Assembly (NCBI GenBank): GCA_022565665.1
Contig: JAIUMI010000004.1
Location: 1-64,000, forward strand
Reading direction: 5' to 3'
Length of the DNA: 64,000 nt
DNA from: Glycocaulis sp.
Lineage (GTDB): Bacteria; Pseudomonadota; Alphaproteobacteria; Caulobacterales; Maricaulaceae
Of the stretch, positions 26,153-35,732 are shown piece by piece. Under the pieces are notes generated by a model. That model saw only the letters and a list, made by a program, of their open reading frames with translations, had not been told where the DNA came from and searched no databases. Made by a program: the position numbers and the translations under genes. Each line of letters starts with the position of its first letter. The first letter of the stretch is position 1.

Positions 26153-26989
26153 ATGAAACTGTTTCACACTGATGCCCTGAAATCCGGCTTCGCGCTTCTG
26201 CGTGATAACCCCGTTCCCGTGGCGCTGGCGGCCGGGATATGTGCCGCCATGGCAGCTGCCGAGTCGCTTGTCCTGTCGCTGGCGGCGGATCCGGGCCTTC
26301 TCACCATCACCGTGCTGGCGGTGCTGGGTTTCTACGCCTGGGTCATTGCCGCCGGCCTTGTCGGGCGGGCGAGCGTCGGGCTGGACTGGAAGGGCCTTGT
26401 CTCGAACAACGCGCGCGATCTGCACCGTCTGGTGCTGGTGGCGCTTCTGGGCCTTGTGCTGCTGGTTACTGTGCTGGGCACGGCCTTTGTCATGCTGGCC
26501 TTCATGCTGGGCGCGCTGGCCATTCTGGGCGCGGACCGTACCGGCCTGACCGAGCCGCCCGAAGAATTCGTCAACATCTTCACCTTGTTCAACACTACTG
26601 AATGGGTGATCGCCGTGGTGCTGATCGCGCTGTGGAGCGCCTTCGCCTTCTGGTTCCTATCCCGCCTGTTGCCGGCCATTCCGGCCACGCTGCACCGGGG
26701 CAGGGTGCAGCTTCTGGCGACATGGCCTGTCCTGCAGGGGCGCGGCATTGGCGTGCTGCTCACGGGCCTAGTGGCCATCCTGCCCGGCATCGCGCTCATG
26801 ACGGGTTTCTGTGCCGGTGCCGAGGCGCTGGCCGGCTATAACCCCGCCAGCGGTGCAGGTGATGCGCCTGCCGCTCTCAAGGCGCTTCTGAGGGCGGCGC
26901 TGGTGGGCGGTTCCGCCGGGCTGGTCTTTGCGCCCCTGCTGGGACTGCACGGCGCGTTGTTCATGAAATTTACGTCACAAACGGCCTGA
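26153..26989 (+). CDS. polytopic membrane protein of unknown function
   Basis: A 278-residue protein with six hydrophobic segments and no known catalytic motif. The segment SRLLPAIPATLHRGRVQLLA followed by TWPVLQGRG resembles, loosely, the AxPxxxVRxxxxxxFxxFxATR region of the next membrane proteins, so it may be a distant paralogue. The start MKLFHTDALKSG is chosen because it opens directly before the first helix; an earlier in-frame start overlaps the previous gene. It begins a block of five membrane-protein genes on the same strand. Confidence 0.65.
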   Translation: MKLFHTDALKSGFALLRDNPVPVALAAGICAAMAAAESLVLSLAADPGLLTITVLAVLGFYAWVIAAGLVGRASVGLDWKGLVSNNARDLHRLVLVALLGLVLLVTVLGTAFVMLAFMLGALAILGADRTGLTEPPEEFVNIFTLFNTTEWVIAVVLIALWSAFAFWFLSRLLPAIPATLHRGRVQLLATWPVLQGRGIGVLLTGLVAILPGIALMTGFCAGAEALAGYNPASGAGDAPAALKALLRAALVGGSAGLVFAPLLGLHGALFMKFTSQTA

Positions 26990-27067
26990 ATATCCGGTTA
27001 TGACAAGACTTTCGCGCGCCGGGCGTGATAGCGTTGCGTCAAAGTGTTGCAGGGCAGGGACAACGCC

Positions 27068-28099
27068 ATGACCGAACAGAAGTATGATTTCACCAGCGCC
27101 ACCTTCTGGTTTTTCAAGGCTGTAGGACGCAATCCGGGCGGCGCCTTCTCCATCGCGCTGTGGCAGATGATTTTCTACGCCGTGATTTTTGGGGCCGCTC
27201 TTGCCCTGACCATGCCGATGGTGGCTTCCATTCTGGAGATGGCAGCCGCCGGTGCCGAGCCCGATCCGGCCGATCTGCTGGCTGCGGCCGGCGGCCTTCT
27301 GGCCGTCATTCCCTTGCTGGTCATCGGTTCCCTGCTGGTCACGCTGATGGTGCAGGGGGCCTGGATGCGCCTGCTGACCCGCAATGAGGTGAAGGGCGGC
27401 ATTCCCTTCCGGCTTGGCGGTGATGAAGGCCGGCTGTTTCTTGTAAATCTGTGTTTCATCGGCCTGCTGATCGTGGGCTATATCGCCGTGTTTGCGATCG
27501 TGGCCGCGCTGGTGGCGGTGTCGGCCGGTGTCGGCATGGCTACCGACGGAGCGGTGTGGAGCGGGCTCATCAACGGGCTGTTATGGTTCCTCGTCGTGGT
27601 CGCGCTCGGTGTTGCGGTGATCATCCTCATGGTGCGCTTTGCGGCCGCGCCGGCCCTGTCGGTGCGCCAGCGCGGTTTCCGCCTGTTTGAGTCCTTTGCC
27701 GCGACCCGCCGGATCGTCGGCTGGATGGTGCTGAGCTATTTCGTGCTTCTGATCGTTGCGCTGGTGGGCTCCATGGTGGTGTCAGTCCTGCAGCAGGTCG
27801 CCTTCATGGGCGGCGCCATGGGCGCGATTGCGCCCTTGTGGTCGGACATCATGGCCGGTGTCGATCCGGGCCCGGAAGCGGTGCTGGCCGCCCTGCGGGA
27901 TGCCATGGGCAGCCCCGCTGTCCTGATCGCGCTGGCGGTTATCGTGCTGGTCCAGGTAATCTTCCAGATCGTGATCGAGGGGCTCTGGCATGGCGTGGGC
28001 GCCTATGCGGCCGTGCGCCATGATGGCGGGCTGGGCGAAAACGAGCAGGATATTTCCGCCCCGGCCGAGTCGGTGGGTAACCCGCCCGCTGAAGGGTAG
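27068..28099 (+). CDS. polytopic membrane protein, member of a local paralogue family
   Basis: A 343-residue protein with about six transmembrane segments. The conserved block QGAWMRLLTRNE then GGIPFRLGGDEGRLFLVN lies after TM2, and the block RFAAAPALSVRQRGFRLFES then FAATRRIVGW lies in the second half. The same two blocks recur in the proteins at 29223 and 30172. The cytoplasmic Asp/Glu-Arg motif (GxDExRxF) suggests a shared function rather than chance. AGGGA upstream supports the ATG at 27068. Three bases separate its stop from the CPBP protease gene, so the two are co-translated. Function unknown. Confidence 0.65.
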   Translation: MTEQKYDFTSATFWFFKAVGRNPGGAFSIALWQMIFYAVIFGAALALTMPMVASILEMAAAGAEPDPADLLAAAGGLLAVIPLLVIGSLLVTLMVQGAWMRLLTRNEVKGGIPFRLGGDEGRLFLVNLCFIGLLIVGYIAVFAIVAALVAVSAGVGMATDGAVWSGLINGLLWFLVVVALGVAVIILMVRFAAAPALSVRQRGFRLFESFAATRRIVGWMVLSYFVLLIVALVGSMVVSVLQQVAFMGGAMGAIAPLWSDIMAGVDPGPEAVLAALRDAMGSPAVLIALAVIVLVQVIFQIVIEGLWHGVGAYAAVRHDGGLGENEQDISAPAESVGNPPAEG

Positions 28100-28102
28100 G
28101 CC

Positions 28103-29119
28103 ATGCGCGGAATGGAGCCCGCAGAACCGGTGGTGCCCGGCTGGCCGGCCCTTTACGCGCCGTGGGAGCATGGCTCCCGGCGCACCTTTGGCTGGGCAAC
28201 GCTGCCGCTGCTCTTCATTGCCTATGTCATTTCCGCCATTCCGATGGTGGTGCTGGCCGCCGGTGCGGTGATTTCGGCCGGCATCGATCCCGACGCGCCG
28301 GCACAGGCCGGTGAGGCCGCCATGCGCGGCGAAATTCTGCTGCCCGGCATATTGATGCAGTTCACCCTGTGGGGTGTGCTGACACTGGTATGGGTGAAGG
28401 CGTTCGAGCGGCGCAGCTTCGCCTCTGCGGGCTTTGTGATGCCGGGCTGGGCGGTGCGCTATCTGCGCGGCCTGGCGGTCGGGGTGGGGCTGGTCCTGAT
28501 GCTGGGGGCCGTGATGGGCGTGCTCGGCGCGCTGTCACCCGGTGCGATCCCCGAAGCGATGCGGGACTTTTCCGTGCCCGACGGGGCGGACTGGTCCGTC
28601 CTGCTCGGCGGGGCTTTCCTGGGGTTTGCGGCGTTCGCACTGATTACTTTCCTCATCCAGGGCGGGGCCGAGGAGGTCATCTTCCGCGGCTGGCTGATGA
28701 GCACGCTGCACGCGCGCTGGGGCGCGGTGGCGGCGGTGCTGGTGTCCAGCGTGATCTTCGGTGCGTTTCACATCCATGTCATGAGTTCGGGCATCGTCTA
28801 CGGCATTCTGGCCCTTGCAGGGATCACCGCGACCGGCGTGTTCTTCGCGATCTACGCCTACGCCGAACGCTCGATCTGGGGCCCGATGGCCGCCCATGGC
28901 ACATTCAACGCCGCCGCCACGATTGTGCCGCTGAGCGTCATGCAGGCGGGCGAGCCGGAGCGCGCGCCCGCTGACCTCTTCGCTGATGTGCTGACCCGCG
29001 CCACGGGTCTTGCCGGGGCGGAGGCGACCGAAGTTGGCCCGCACCTGCTCGTCCAGCCGGTGGTGTTTCTCGTCCTGAGCGGGGCCCTGCTGCTGATGAT
29101 CCGGGCGAGGAAAGGGTAG
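28103..29119 (+). CDS. CPBP-family intramembrane metalloprotease
   Basis: A 338-residue membrane protein with about eight helices and the complete CPBP/ABI (Pfam PF02517) signature. Motif 1 is GGAEEVIFRGWLMSTL with Glu190-Glu191 and Arg195; motif 2 is IFGAFHIHV with His223; motif 3 is MAAHGTFNA with His265 and Asn269. These residues form the putative metal-dependent active site of Rce1/CAAX-like proteases. Bacterial members cleave or chaperone membrane proteins and are found in bacteriocin maturation and immunity loci, but no bacteriocin gene is visible here. The gene is tightly linked to membrane genes of one paralogous family on both sides, which could be its substrates or partners. Confidence 0.88.
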   Translation: MRGMEPAEPVVPGWPALYAPWEHGSRRTFGWATLPLLFIAYVISAIPMVVLAAGAVISAGIDPDAPAQAGEAAMRGEILLPGILMQFTLWGVLTLVWVKAFERRSFASAGFVMPGWAVRYLRGLAVGVGLVLMLGAVMGVLGALSPGAIPEAMRDFSVPDGADWSVLLGGAFLGFAAFALITFLIQGGAEEVIFRGWLMSTLHARWGAVAAVLVSSVIFGAFHIHVMSSGIVYGILALAGITATGVFFAIYAYAERSIWGPMAAHGTFNAAATIVPLSVMQAGEPERAPADLFADVLTRATGLAGAEATEVGPHLLVQPVVFLVLSGALLLMIRARKG

Positions 29120-29222
29120 GGCAGGCGCGGCCGGCCGTTTTTCGAGCGCCCGGACCCAATTTCGGGTTGCAGTGCTTGGCCAGATTGGTCACGCTTGGCT
29201 AACGCGAGCGGGAGACAGCGTG

Positions 29223-30134
29223 ATGGCATTCAACGTCTGGAGGTCGCTGGGATACGGGGTCAGCCGGGTGCGCGAACGCCCGCTCGACGCGCTACGGATC
29301 TGGGCGCTGGACTCGCTAGTAATCGCCATCATGCTGGTGACACTTCTCATACTGGCATCGCAGGGCCACGGAGGAGCGCTAACGGCGAGCCGCCCTGGCC
29401 TGCCATTCTTTCTCTCGCTACTGACCATACTTGCAATGCTTGTAGCCTTTCTGGGTCATTTGTGCTCGGAGGCGGCGTGGGCGCGCTTTCTGGCGACTGA
29501 TGAGCGCACGCCGTTTTTCGCCTACCGGCTCGGAACTGACGAATGGCGGATTTTCGGATCGATGTTCGCCTTGATCGCGGTATTCGCAATCATCGCAATG
29601 CTGGTTGCGATACCGTTCATTCTGATAGGCATGGTGCTAGGCGAAGGCGGTGTTGCGTTGCCGGGTGCTGCCGTCCAGCTACTGCCGTTTGTCCTGCTGA
29701 CCCTGCTCGGTTTCCTGCTGGCGCGGACCATGGTGGTGCCTATGCTGGTCGTACGCCGCAAGGAAATCAGTCCGTTTGCCCATTTCAGCGCGACGCGCGG
29801 CTTCTGGTTCCGCCTGGGCCTCGTAATCGTGCTGGCCGCAGGCGCTTCCTTCGTTACTGCACATTGGCTGCCGGGCGCGTTGGCGGGCCTGGCGGGCATG
29901 CAGGCGCCCGGACAGTTCCATTTCGGTGTGGGGCTTCCGAACGTCTGGCTTGAGTGGCTGGGCGGTCAGTGGCCCGTCGGCCCTGGCCATCTTGCCATTG
30001 CCGCCGTCGGTGTTGCCGGTGGAGGCTTTTTCATTCTTGTGATGCGCGGCGCCGCCGCCCATGCAGCCCTTGTGGCGCCAGAGCCGGAAGCATCGGATGC
30101 CGCCAGCGGTGCCCGGACTGCGAGCGTCGGCTAG
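29223..30134 (+). CDS. polytopic membrane protein, local paralogue family
   Basis: A 303-residue protein with about six transmembrane segments. It opens MAFNVWRSLGYGVSRVRERP and then LDALRIWALD, shared almost word for word with the next gene. Internal blocks [20 protein letters not shown] then GTDEWRIF, and VRRKEISPFAHFSATRGFWF, match both the next gene and the protein at 27068. The ATG at 29223 is chosen because the homology with the neighbour starts there. No enzyme motif is seen. It is likely the product of tandem duplication. Confidence 0.68.
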   Translation: MAFNVWRSLGYGVSRVRERPLDALRIWALDSLVIAIMLVTLLILASQGHGGALTASRPGLPFFLSLLTILAMLVAFLGHLCSEAAWARFLATDERTPFFAYRLGTDEWRIFGSMFALIAVFAIIAMLVAIPFILIGMVLGEGGVALPGAAVQLLPFVLLTLLGFLLARTMVVPMLVVRRKEISPFAHFSATRGFWFRLGLVIVLAAGASFVTAHWLPGALAGLAGMQAPGQFHFGVGLPNVWLEWLGGQWPVGPGHLAIAAVGVAGGGFFILVMRGAAAHAALVAPEPEASDAASGARTASVG

Positions 30135-30171
30135 CATCATCAAGGCATGAGGGGATAGCGGGGCACTTGCC

Positions 30172-31080
30172 ATGGCATTCAGTTTCTGGACAGCGCTGGG
30201 ACATGGGGTGAAGCGCGTGCGCGAGCGTCCCCGCGATGCCCTGCGTATATGGGCGTTTGATGCGGCAGCGCTGGTGGCCCTGCCGGTCCTCATCATCGTG
30301 ATGAGCGGCGCTTGGGCGGGGCCGGGCAATCCGATTGCCTTTGCGCCCCTGTCGCCCTTGCAGATGGCGTGCGTCATCATGGCCTTCGCCAGTGTCGCGG
30401 TGTTCTTGCTCTGCTCGGAAGGGGCCTGGGCCCGCTTTCTGGCGACCGATGAAACGGTTGCCGCGATCCCCTACCGGCTGAGCAGGGATGAGTGGCGCAT
30501 TTTTGCTCTCATAATCTTCTGGACGTTCGTCGCTCTGGTGCTCGCCTTCTGCATGATTATGCCGATCGGCCTGTTCCGGGTTCTGGTCGAGGACGGCGGG
30601 GGCGCCAGTCAGGCCGGAGCGGTTGTTCTCATGGCGCTGGCCGGCCTTTTATTCATGTTTGTTGTGCCGCGTATCAACGCCACCGCCATGCTAGCCGTGC
30701 GCCGCAAGGCCTTCAGCCCTTTGGGCCATTTCAGCGCGACCGATCCGTTCTGGTTCCGGCTTGGACTGGCCTTCGGTGTGGGCTACGTCCTGTCGCTATT
30801 GTGCGGCTATGGGCTTCCCGGCGTCCTGTCCGTGCTGTCAGGCCTTGATGCGGATATCCGCATCATGATCGCCAAAGGATCCCTGACTCCATGGGCGAAC
30901 TGGTTTGCCGCGCAGAAGCCCCACATCGCTCCATTCATCGTGCTGCTCAGCGCATGGCTGGGCAGCGGCTTTGGCCTGCTGGTCATGCGGGGAATCGTCG
31001 CGCATGCTGCCATCCATGCGCAGGAACGAGAAGAGCTGGACACGAGCCAGGCCTATCCGGCGGCGAGCAGTGTCGGCTAA
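30172..31080 (+). CDS. polytopic membrane protein, tandem paralogue of the previous gene
   Basis: A 302-residue protein. It starts [20 protein letters not shown] then [10 protein letters not shown] and carries [28 protein letters not shown], and [20 protein letters not shown], in the same order as the gene before it. About six membrane segments are seen. Both end in a short soluble tail finishing in SVG. Its last four bases overlap the end of uvrA on the opposite strand. Function unknown; the strongly kept Arg-rich N-terminus and the D-EWRIF motif mark a family that could be defined by profile search. Confidence 0.7.
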   Translation: MAFSFWTALGHGVKRVRERPRDALRIWAFDAAALVALPVLIIVMSGAWAGPGNPIAFAPLSPLQMACVIMAFASVAVFLLCSEGAWARFLATDETVAAIPYRLSRDEWRIFALIIFWTFVALVLAFCMIMPIGLFRVLVEDGGGASQAGAVVLMALAGLLFMFVVPRINATAMLAVRRKAFSPLGHFSATDPFWFRLGLAFGVGYVLSLLCGYGLPGVLSVLSGLDADIRIMIAKGSLTPWANWFAAQKPHIAPFIVLLSAWLGSGFGLLVMRGIVAHAAIHAQEREELDTSQAYPAASSVG

Positions 31081-33968
31081 CCCGCCTTCTGTTTCAGCGC
31101 TTTCTGGCGGGCCATGTCGCGTTCGAGTACCGGTTTTAGATAGCGCCCGGTCCAGCTGGCTTCCACGCCCGCCACGTGTTCGGGCGTGCCGGCAGCCACG
31201 ATCTCGCCGCCGCCATCGCCGCCTTCGGGGCCCAGATCAATGATCCAGTCGGCGGTCTTGATGACATCGAGATTATGCTCGATCACGATCACTGAATTAC
31301 CCTGATCGACCAGCTCATGGAGCACTTCCAGCAGCTTCTTCACGTCCTCGAAATGCAGGCCTGTGGTCGGTTCGTCGAGAATATAGAGCGTGCGGCCGGT
31401 GGCGCGTTTGGAGAGCTCCTTGGAGAGCTTTACCCGCTGGGCCTCGCCGCCCGATAGCTGGGTGGCGGGCTGGCCGACCTTCACATAGCCGAGGCCCACA
31501 CGTTTCAAGGTTTCCATCTTGTCGCGCACAGACGGCACGGCCTGGAAGAAGTCGGCGGCCTCTTCCACCGTCATGTCCAGCACCTGCGCGATGGATTTAC
31601 CCTTGAAGGTCACCTCCAGCGTTTCGCGGTTGAAGCGCGCGCCGTGGCAGACATCGCAGGTGACATAGACGTCGGGCAGGAAGTGCATCTCGATCTTCAC
31701 CACCCCGGCGCCCTGGCACGCCTCGCAGCGCCCGCCCTTCACGTTGAAGGAGAAGCGGCCCGGCTTGTAGCCGCGCGTCTTCGATTCCGGCAGACCGGCA
31801 AACCAGTCGCGGATCGGCGTGAACGCGCCGGTATAGGTCGCGGGGTTGGAGCGCGGCGTGCGGCCAATCGGCGACTGGTCGATATCGATGATCTTGTCGA
31901 GAAACTCCAGCCCCTCAAGGCTGTCGTGCGGGGCAGGGACGGCGCTTGCCCCGTTCAGCCGCCGCGCAGCGGCCTTGTAGAGCGTTTCCAGCGTCAGGGT
32001 GGACTTGCCCCCGCCCGACACGCCGGTGACGCAGGTGAACACGCCCAGCGGAAAGTCCGCCGTCACGTCCTTGAGATTATTGCCGCTGGCGCCCTTGATG
32101 GTGAGCATGCGCTTCTTGTCGATCTTGCGCCGCTTTTCCGGCACTTCGATCATGCGCGCGCCAGAAAGATACTGCCCGGTCAGGCTTTTCGGATTGGCGC
32201 GTATGTCTTCCGGCTTGCCCTGCGCGACGATCTCGCCGCCATGCACGCCAGCAGCGGGGCCGAGATCCACCACATAATCGGCCGTTTCGATGGCTTCCTC
32301 GTCGTGCTCTACCACGATCACGCTATTGCCGAGATCGCGCAGGCCGCGAAGGCTCTCCAGCAGCCGGGTATTGTCACGCTGGTGCAGGCCGATGGAGGGT
32401 TCATCGAGCACGTAGAGCACGCCGGTCAGGCCCGATCCGATCTGGCTGGCAAGGCGGATGCGCTGGCTTTCTCCGCCGGACAGCGTGCCGGAGGCCCGGC
32501 TGAGGGTGAGATAATCGAGGCCGACATCGACCAGGAAGCGCAGCCGATCGCGTATCTCCTTGAGAATACGCCGGGCGATCTCCTGTTCCTTGTCGGTCAG
32601 GCGCTCCTCAATATCTGAGAACCATGAAAGCGCCTCGCGGATCGAATACTCACCGGCCTGCGAGATGTCATAGCCGCCAATCTTCACCGCCAGCGCTTCC
32701 GGCTTCAGGCGCTTGCCATGGCAGGTCTCGCAGGGCTGGTTGGACTGGAAGCGACCCAGCTCCTCGCGCACCCAGGCGGAATCGGTCTCTCGCCAGCGCC
32801 GTTCGAGGTTGGGGATCACCCCTTCAAACGTCTTGGTGGTGGAGAACTGGCGCAGGCCGTCCTCATAGGTGAACTTGATCTTGTCGGCGGTGCCGTAAAG
32901 CACGGTCTGCTGGAATTTTTCCGGCAGGGTGCGCCAGGGTTTGTGCATGCTCGCGCCATAATGGTCGGCGAGCGCCTGCAGGGTCTGCTGGTAGAGTTTC
33001 GACGTTGCCCGGCTCCACGGCGCCACCGCGCCGTCATAAAGGCTCTTGTCCCGGTCCGGGATGATCATCGCCTCGTCAAACTTCAGGCTGACACCAAGGC
33101 CATCACAGGCAGGGCACGCCCCGAACGGATTGTTGAAGGAGAAGAGGCGCGGCTCGATCTCCTCGATCGTGAAGCCGGTCTCGGGGCAGGCGAACTTTTC
33201 CGAAAAGATGATGCGCTCGGGCGCACCCTTCTCGTCCGCCCTGTCGGCAAACTCGGCGATGGCGAGCCCGTCGGCGAGGCGCAGGGCAGTTTCAAGGCTG
33301 TCGGCGAGCCGCTGCTCCAGCCCCTCGCGGATCGCCACGCGGTCCACCACCACGTCTATGTCGTGCTTGAACTTCTTGTCGAGCTCGGGGGCTTCTTCCA
33401 GCGTGTAATAGGCGCCGTCCACCTTCACCCGCTGAAAGCCCTGCTTCATCAGCTCGGCGAACTCCTTGCGGTATTCGCCCTTGCGGCCGCGCACGATGGG
33501 CGCGAGCAGGTAAAGCCGCGTGCCGTCCTCCAGCCCCATCAGCCGGTCGACCATCTGGGACACGGTCTGCGAGGTGATGGGAAGGCCGGTCGCGGGTGAG
33601 TAGGGGATGCCGACACGCGCCCACAGAAGGCGCATATAGTCGTAGATCTCGGTGACCGTGCCGACCGTGGAGCGCGGGTTCTTCGAGGTGGTTTTCTGCT
33701 CGATGGAGATGGCGGGCGACAACCCTTCAATGGAGTCCACATCCGGCTTGCTCATCAGCTCCAGGAACTGTCGCGCATAGGCCGAAAGGCTCTCCACATA
33801 GCGGCGCTGGCCCTCCGCATAGATCGTGTCAAACGCCAGCGAGGACTTGCCCGATCCGGAGAGGCCTGTGAACACGATCAGCTGGTCGCGCGGAAGATCG
33901 ACCGAGATGTCTTTCAGGTTATGCTCGCGCGCGCCGCGCACCGATATGTGTTTCAAGGGGTCGGGCAT
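31077..33968 (-). CDS. uvrA: excinuclease ABC subunit UvrA
   Basis: A 963-residue nucleotide-excision-repair ATPase that, with UvrB, finds bulky DNA lesions. It has two ABC ATPase halves. The first Walker A is [14 protein letters not shown] near residue 30 and the second [15 protein letters not shown] near residue 650. The ABC signatures are [13 protein letters not shown] and [13 protein letters not shown]. Cys-rich zinc modules include CPACDGLG and the pair CEACQGAG / [10 protein letters not shown]. The start [18 protein letters not shown] is the conserved one. It is transcribed away from ssb across an SOS box region. Full length and intact. Confidence 0.97.
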   Translation of the reverse strand: MPDPLKHISVRGAREHNLKDISVDLPRDQLIVFTGLSGSGKSSLAFDTIYAEGQRRYVESLSAYARQFLELMSKPDVDSIEGLSPAISIEQKTTSKNPRSTVGTVTEIYDYMRLLWARVGIPYSPATGLPITSQTVSQMVDRLMGLEDGTRLYLLAPIVRGRKGEYRKEFAELMKQGFQRVKVDGAYYTLEEAPELDKKFKHDIDVVVDRVAIREGLEQRLADSLETALRLADGLAIAEFADRADEKGAPERIIFSEKFACPETGFTIEEIEPRLFSFNNPFGACPACDGLGVSLKFDEAMIIPDRDKSLYDGAVAPWSRATSKLYQQTLQALADHYGASMHKPWRTLPEKFQQTVLYGTADKIKFTYEDGLRQFSTTKTFEGVIPNLERRWRETDSAWVREELGRFQSNQPCETCHGKRLKPEALAVKIGGYDISQAGEYSIREALSWFSDIEERLTDKEQEIARRILKEIRDRLRFLVDVGLDYLTLSRASGTLSGGESQRIRLASQIGSGLTGVLYVLDEPSIGLHQRDNTRLLESLRGLRDLGNSVIVVEHDEEAIETADYVVDLGPAAGVHGGEIVAQGKPEDIRANPKSLTGQYLSGARMIEVPEKRRKIDKKRMLTIKGASGNNLKDVTADFPLGVFTCVTGVSGGGKSTLTLETLYKAAARRLNGASAVPAPHDSLEGLEFLDKIIDIDQSPIGRTPRSNPATYTGAFTPIRDWFAGLPESKTRGYKPGRFSFNVKGGRCEACQGAGVVKIEMHFLPDVYVTCDVCHGARFNRETLEVTFKGKSIAQVLDMTVEEAADFFQAVPSVRDKMETLKRVGLGYVKVGQPATQLSGGEAQRVKLSKELSKRATGRTLYILDEPTTGLHFEDVKKLLEVLHELVDQGNSVIVIEHNLDVIKTADWIIDLGPEGGDGGGEIVAAGTPEHVAGVEASWTGRYLKPVLERDMARQKALKQKAG

Positions 33969-34165
33969 CAGGCGGACATCCACAAATCTGCAAGGGGCCG
34001 GTCCGGGGCGGACTGACCGGGGTTAAATAAGCCGCAAGCTGGCGCGCCGCCACCTTGCCGGACGTCTGTTTGCACCTCGCGGTGCGATTGTGCTCACGGC
34101 CCGCATGGACACCCCCGCCCTGATGGAGTGTGATGGCCGCGAAAATTCACTTGGCGACTCGCCCG

Positions 34166-34194
34166 TTGACGGGCGGAACAATATGTGAACATTT
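34166..34194 (+). promoter_or_regulatory. candidate promoter of ssb, overlapped by the SOS box
   Basis: TTGACG (34166-34171), a 17-base spacer and ACATTT (34189-34194) lie about 30 bases upstream of the ssb start. The LexA box covers the spacer and touches the -10, the usual arrangement for repression. Confidence 0.45.
34176..34190. promoter_or_regulatory. LexA (SOS) box, GAAC-N7-GAAC
   Basis: The bases GAACAATATGTGAAC match exactly the direct-repeat LexA operator known from alphaproteobacteria (GAAC-N7-GAAC). The site lies between divergent uvrA and ssb, two genes often under SOS control. It is 35 bases from the ssb start and about 208 from uvrA. Seen in the sequence; regulation is inferred. 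Confidence 0.8.
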
Positions 34195-34224
34195 TAGGGA
34201 AAAGTGCAAGCACGGGGTTCGGAT

Positions 34225-34692
34225 ATGGCAGGCAGTGTCAACAAGGTGATCATTATCGGCAATCTGGGAGCGGACCCGGAAGTGAAGGCCATGCCGTCCG
34301 GCGACCGGATGGCGAAATTTCCGGTAGCGACCTCGGAGACCTGGCGGGACCGTCAGTCCGGTGAGCGCCGCGAAAAGACCGAATGGCACAACGTGGTCAT
34401 CTTCAACGAAAACCTCGCCAAGGTGGCGGAGAACTATCTCAAGAAGGGCGCCAAGGTGTATATTGAGGGCTCCCTGCAGACCCGCAAATGGCAGGACCAG
34501 AACGGGCAGGACCGCTACACGACCGAGATCGTTCTGCAGAAATATCGCGGCGAGCTGACCATGCTGGACAGCAAGGGTGAGGGCGGCGGCGGCAATTATG
34601 GCCGCATGGAGGACCGCTCCTCCAGCGGCGACAATGACCGTCCGCGCGAGAGCTTCGCCTCCGACACGCTGGACGACGATATCCCGTTCTAG
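34225..34692 (+). CDS. ssb: single-stranded DNA-binding protein
   Basis: A 155-residue SSB. The OB fold spans residues about 1-112 ([20 protein letters not shown], then [20 protein letters not shown], then [14 protein letters not shown]). A Gly-rich linker and the acidic protein-interaction tip DTLDDDIPF follow. It coats single-stranded DNA and recruits replication and repair proteins. The start at 34225 is preferred over an in-frame GTG seven codons earlier because the family begins MAGSVNK. It is divergent from uvrA, with an SOS box between. Confidence 0.97.
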   Translation: MAGSVNKVIIIGNLGADPEVKAMPSGDRMAKFPVATSETWRDRQSGERREKTEWHNVVIFNENLAKVAENYLKKGAKVYIEGSLQTRKWQDQNGQDRYTTEIVLQKYRGELTMLDSKGEGGGGNYGRMEDRSSSGDNDRPRESFASDTLDDDIPF

Positions 34693-34701
34693 GGCGTTGA
34701 T

Positions 34702-35688
34702 GTGCCGGTCCGGGCGGCCATACTGATTGCAGCTCTGCTGGCTAGCGCGGAAGAACATCCTGCCAGCGCCGCCATTGATCGCGGCCAGTCCCGTGTCACG
34801 CTTCTTGGCAACGATGAGCGGGTAATTGGTGATGTCGCTGTCCGCGATCTGGAGGTTGACCACCCATTGGTGGAACATCCCGCAATGATTGTGTTGGCCG
34901 GTGGCGCGGAAGGCGGTTTCTGGACAGGTGGGCGCCTGTTGCTGCCGCTGGTCCGGTCGGGCTATTCGATCCGCACCATGGCTTACTTCGGCGTGGAGGG
35001 GACACCTGCGCGCCTTGTGGAGCGTGATCTGGAGCCCATAGTGGCCGCGATAGCGCAGGCCCGGCAAACTGGCGGCAATGAGCGGCGCTGTATCGGCTTT
35101 ATCGGCGCCTCAAAGGGCGGCGAGCTTGCCATGCTGATGGCATCTTATGGCGATACGCTATCAGAAGCCGAAGGGCCGCTGCTGGATGCCATTGTAGCCG
35201 TCGCCCCCAGCCATGTTGTCTGGCAGACGCCCTATGTGACGCTGTCGGTTCGTTCCAGCTGGGCGATGCAGGGGGAGGCGATGGCATTCGTGCGCCATCC
35301 CTGGTTATCACCGCACATCTTCGACGTGTTGTTCGATTTTCCCAATGTCAGCCGATATCTGAAGCATGCGCTCCGGAACGCGCCTGCTAGCCGCACAGCC
35401 GAAATGCCGGTGGAGCGGATTTCCACGCCGACGCTCATGATGGCCGGTGACGCAGACCAGGTCTGGCCTGCGCTGGACATGGCGCAGACGGCGCTGGAAC
35501 GGGCTGACAGGATCAACCCGGATCACGCGCTCGAGCTGTCTGTGTATGAAGGCGACCACTTCATCCTGTCCGAAGACGTAGCGGTACGCGATGCGGTTAT
35601 GTTTCTTGACCGGCATCTGCGGGCCGCGGCCGCGGCAGGCGCTTGCGAAGCCGATTTCTTGCCGCTCCCGGGGGGGCAGCGGCGATGA
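34702..35688 (+). CDS. alpha/beta hydrolase of the BAAT (acyl-CoA thioesterase/aminotransferase) C-terminal type
   Basis: A 328-residue predicted exported hydrolase. The N-terminus (AAILIAALLASAEEHPASA) is a likely signal peptide. The nucleophile elbow is GFIGASKGGELAMLMASYGD with Ser137, the GxSKGxE pattern typical of the BAAT C-terminal domain family. A likely acid is in LMMAGDADQVWPA and the His in YEGDHFILSED. This family includes acyl-CoA thioesterases and bile-acid acyltransferases; the N-terminal BAAT domain of animal enzymes is lacking. GTG start nine bases after ssb. The natural substrate is unknown, and an exported location argues against CoA esters. Confidence 0.75.
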   Translation: MPVRAAILIAALLASAEEHPASAAIDRGQSRVTLLGNDERVIGDVAVRDLEVDHPLVEHPAMIVLAGGAEGGFWTGGRLLLPLVRSGYSIRTMAYFGVEGTPARLVERDLEPIVAAIAQARQTGGNERRCIGFIGASKGGELAMLMASYGDTLSEAEGPLLDAIVAVAPSHVVWQTPYVTLSVRSSWAMQGEAMAFVRHPWLSPHIFDVLFDFPNVSRYLKHALRNAPASRTAEMPVERISTPTLMMAGDADQVWPALDMAQTALERADRINPDHALELSVYEGDHFILSEDVAVRDAVMFLDRHLRAAAAAGACEADFLPLPGGQRR

Positions 35689-35732
35689 CTAACAGTATGA
35701 GAGCTCTGCTTCCGGCGCGCCGGAGGAGGGAC

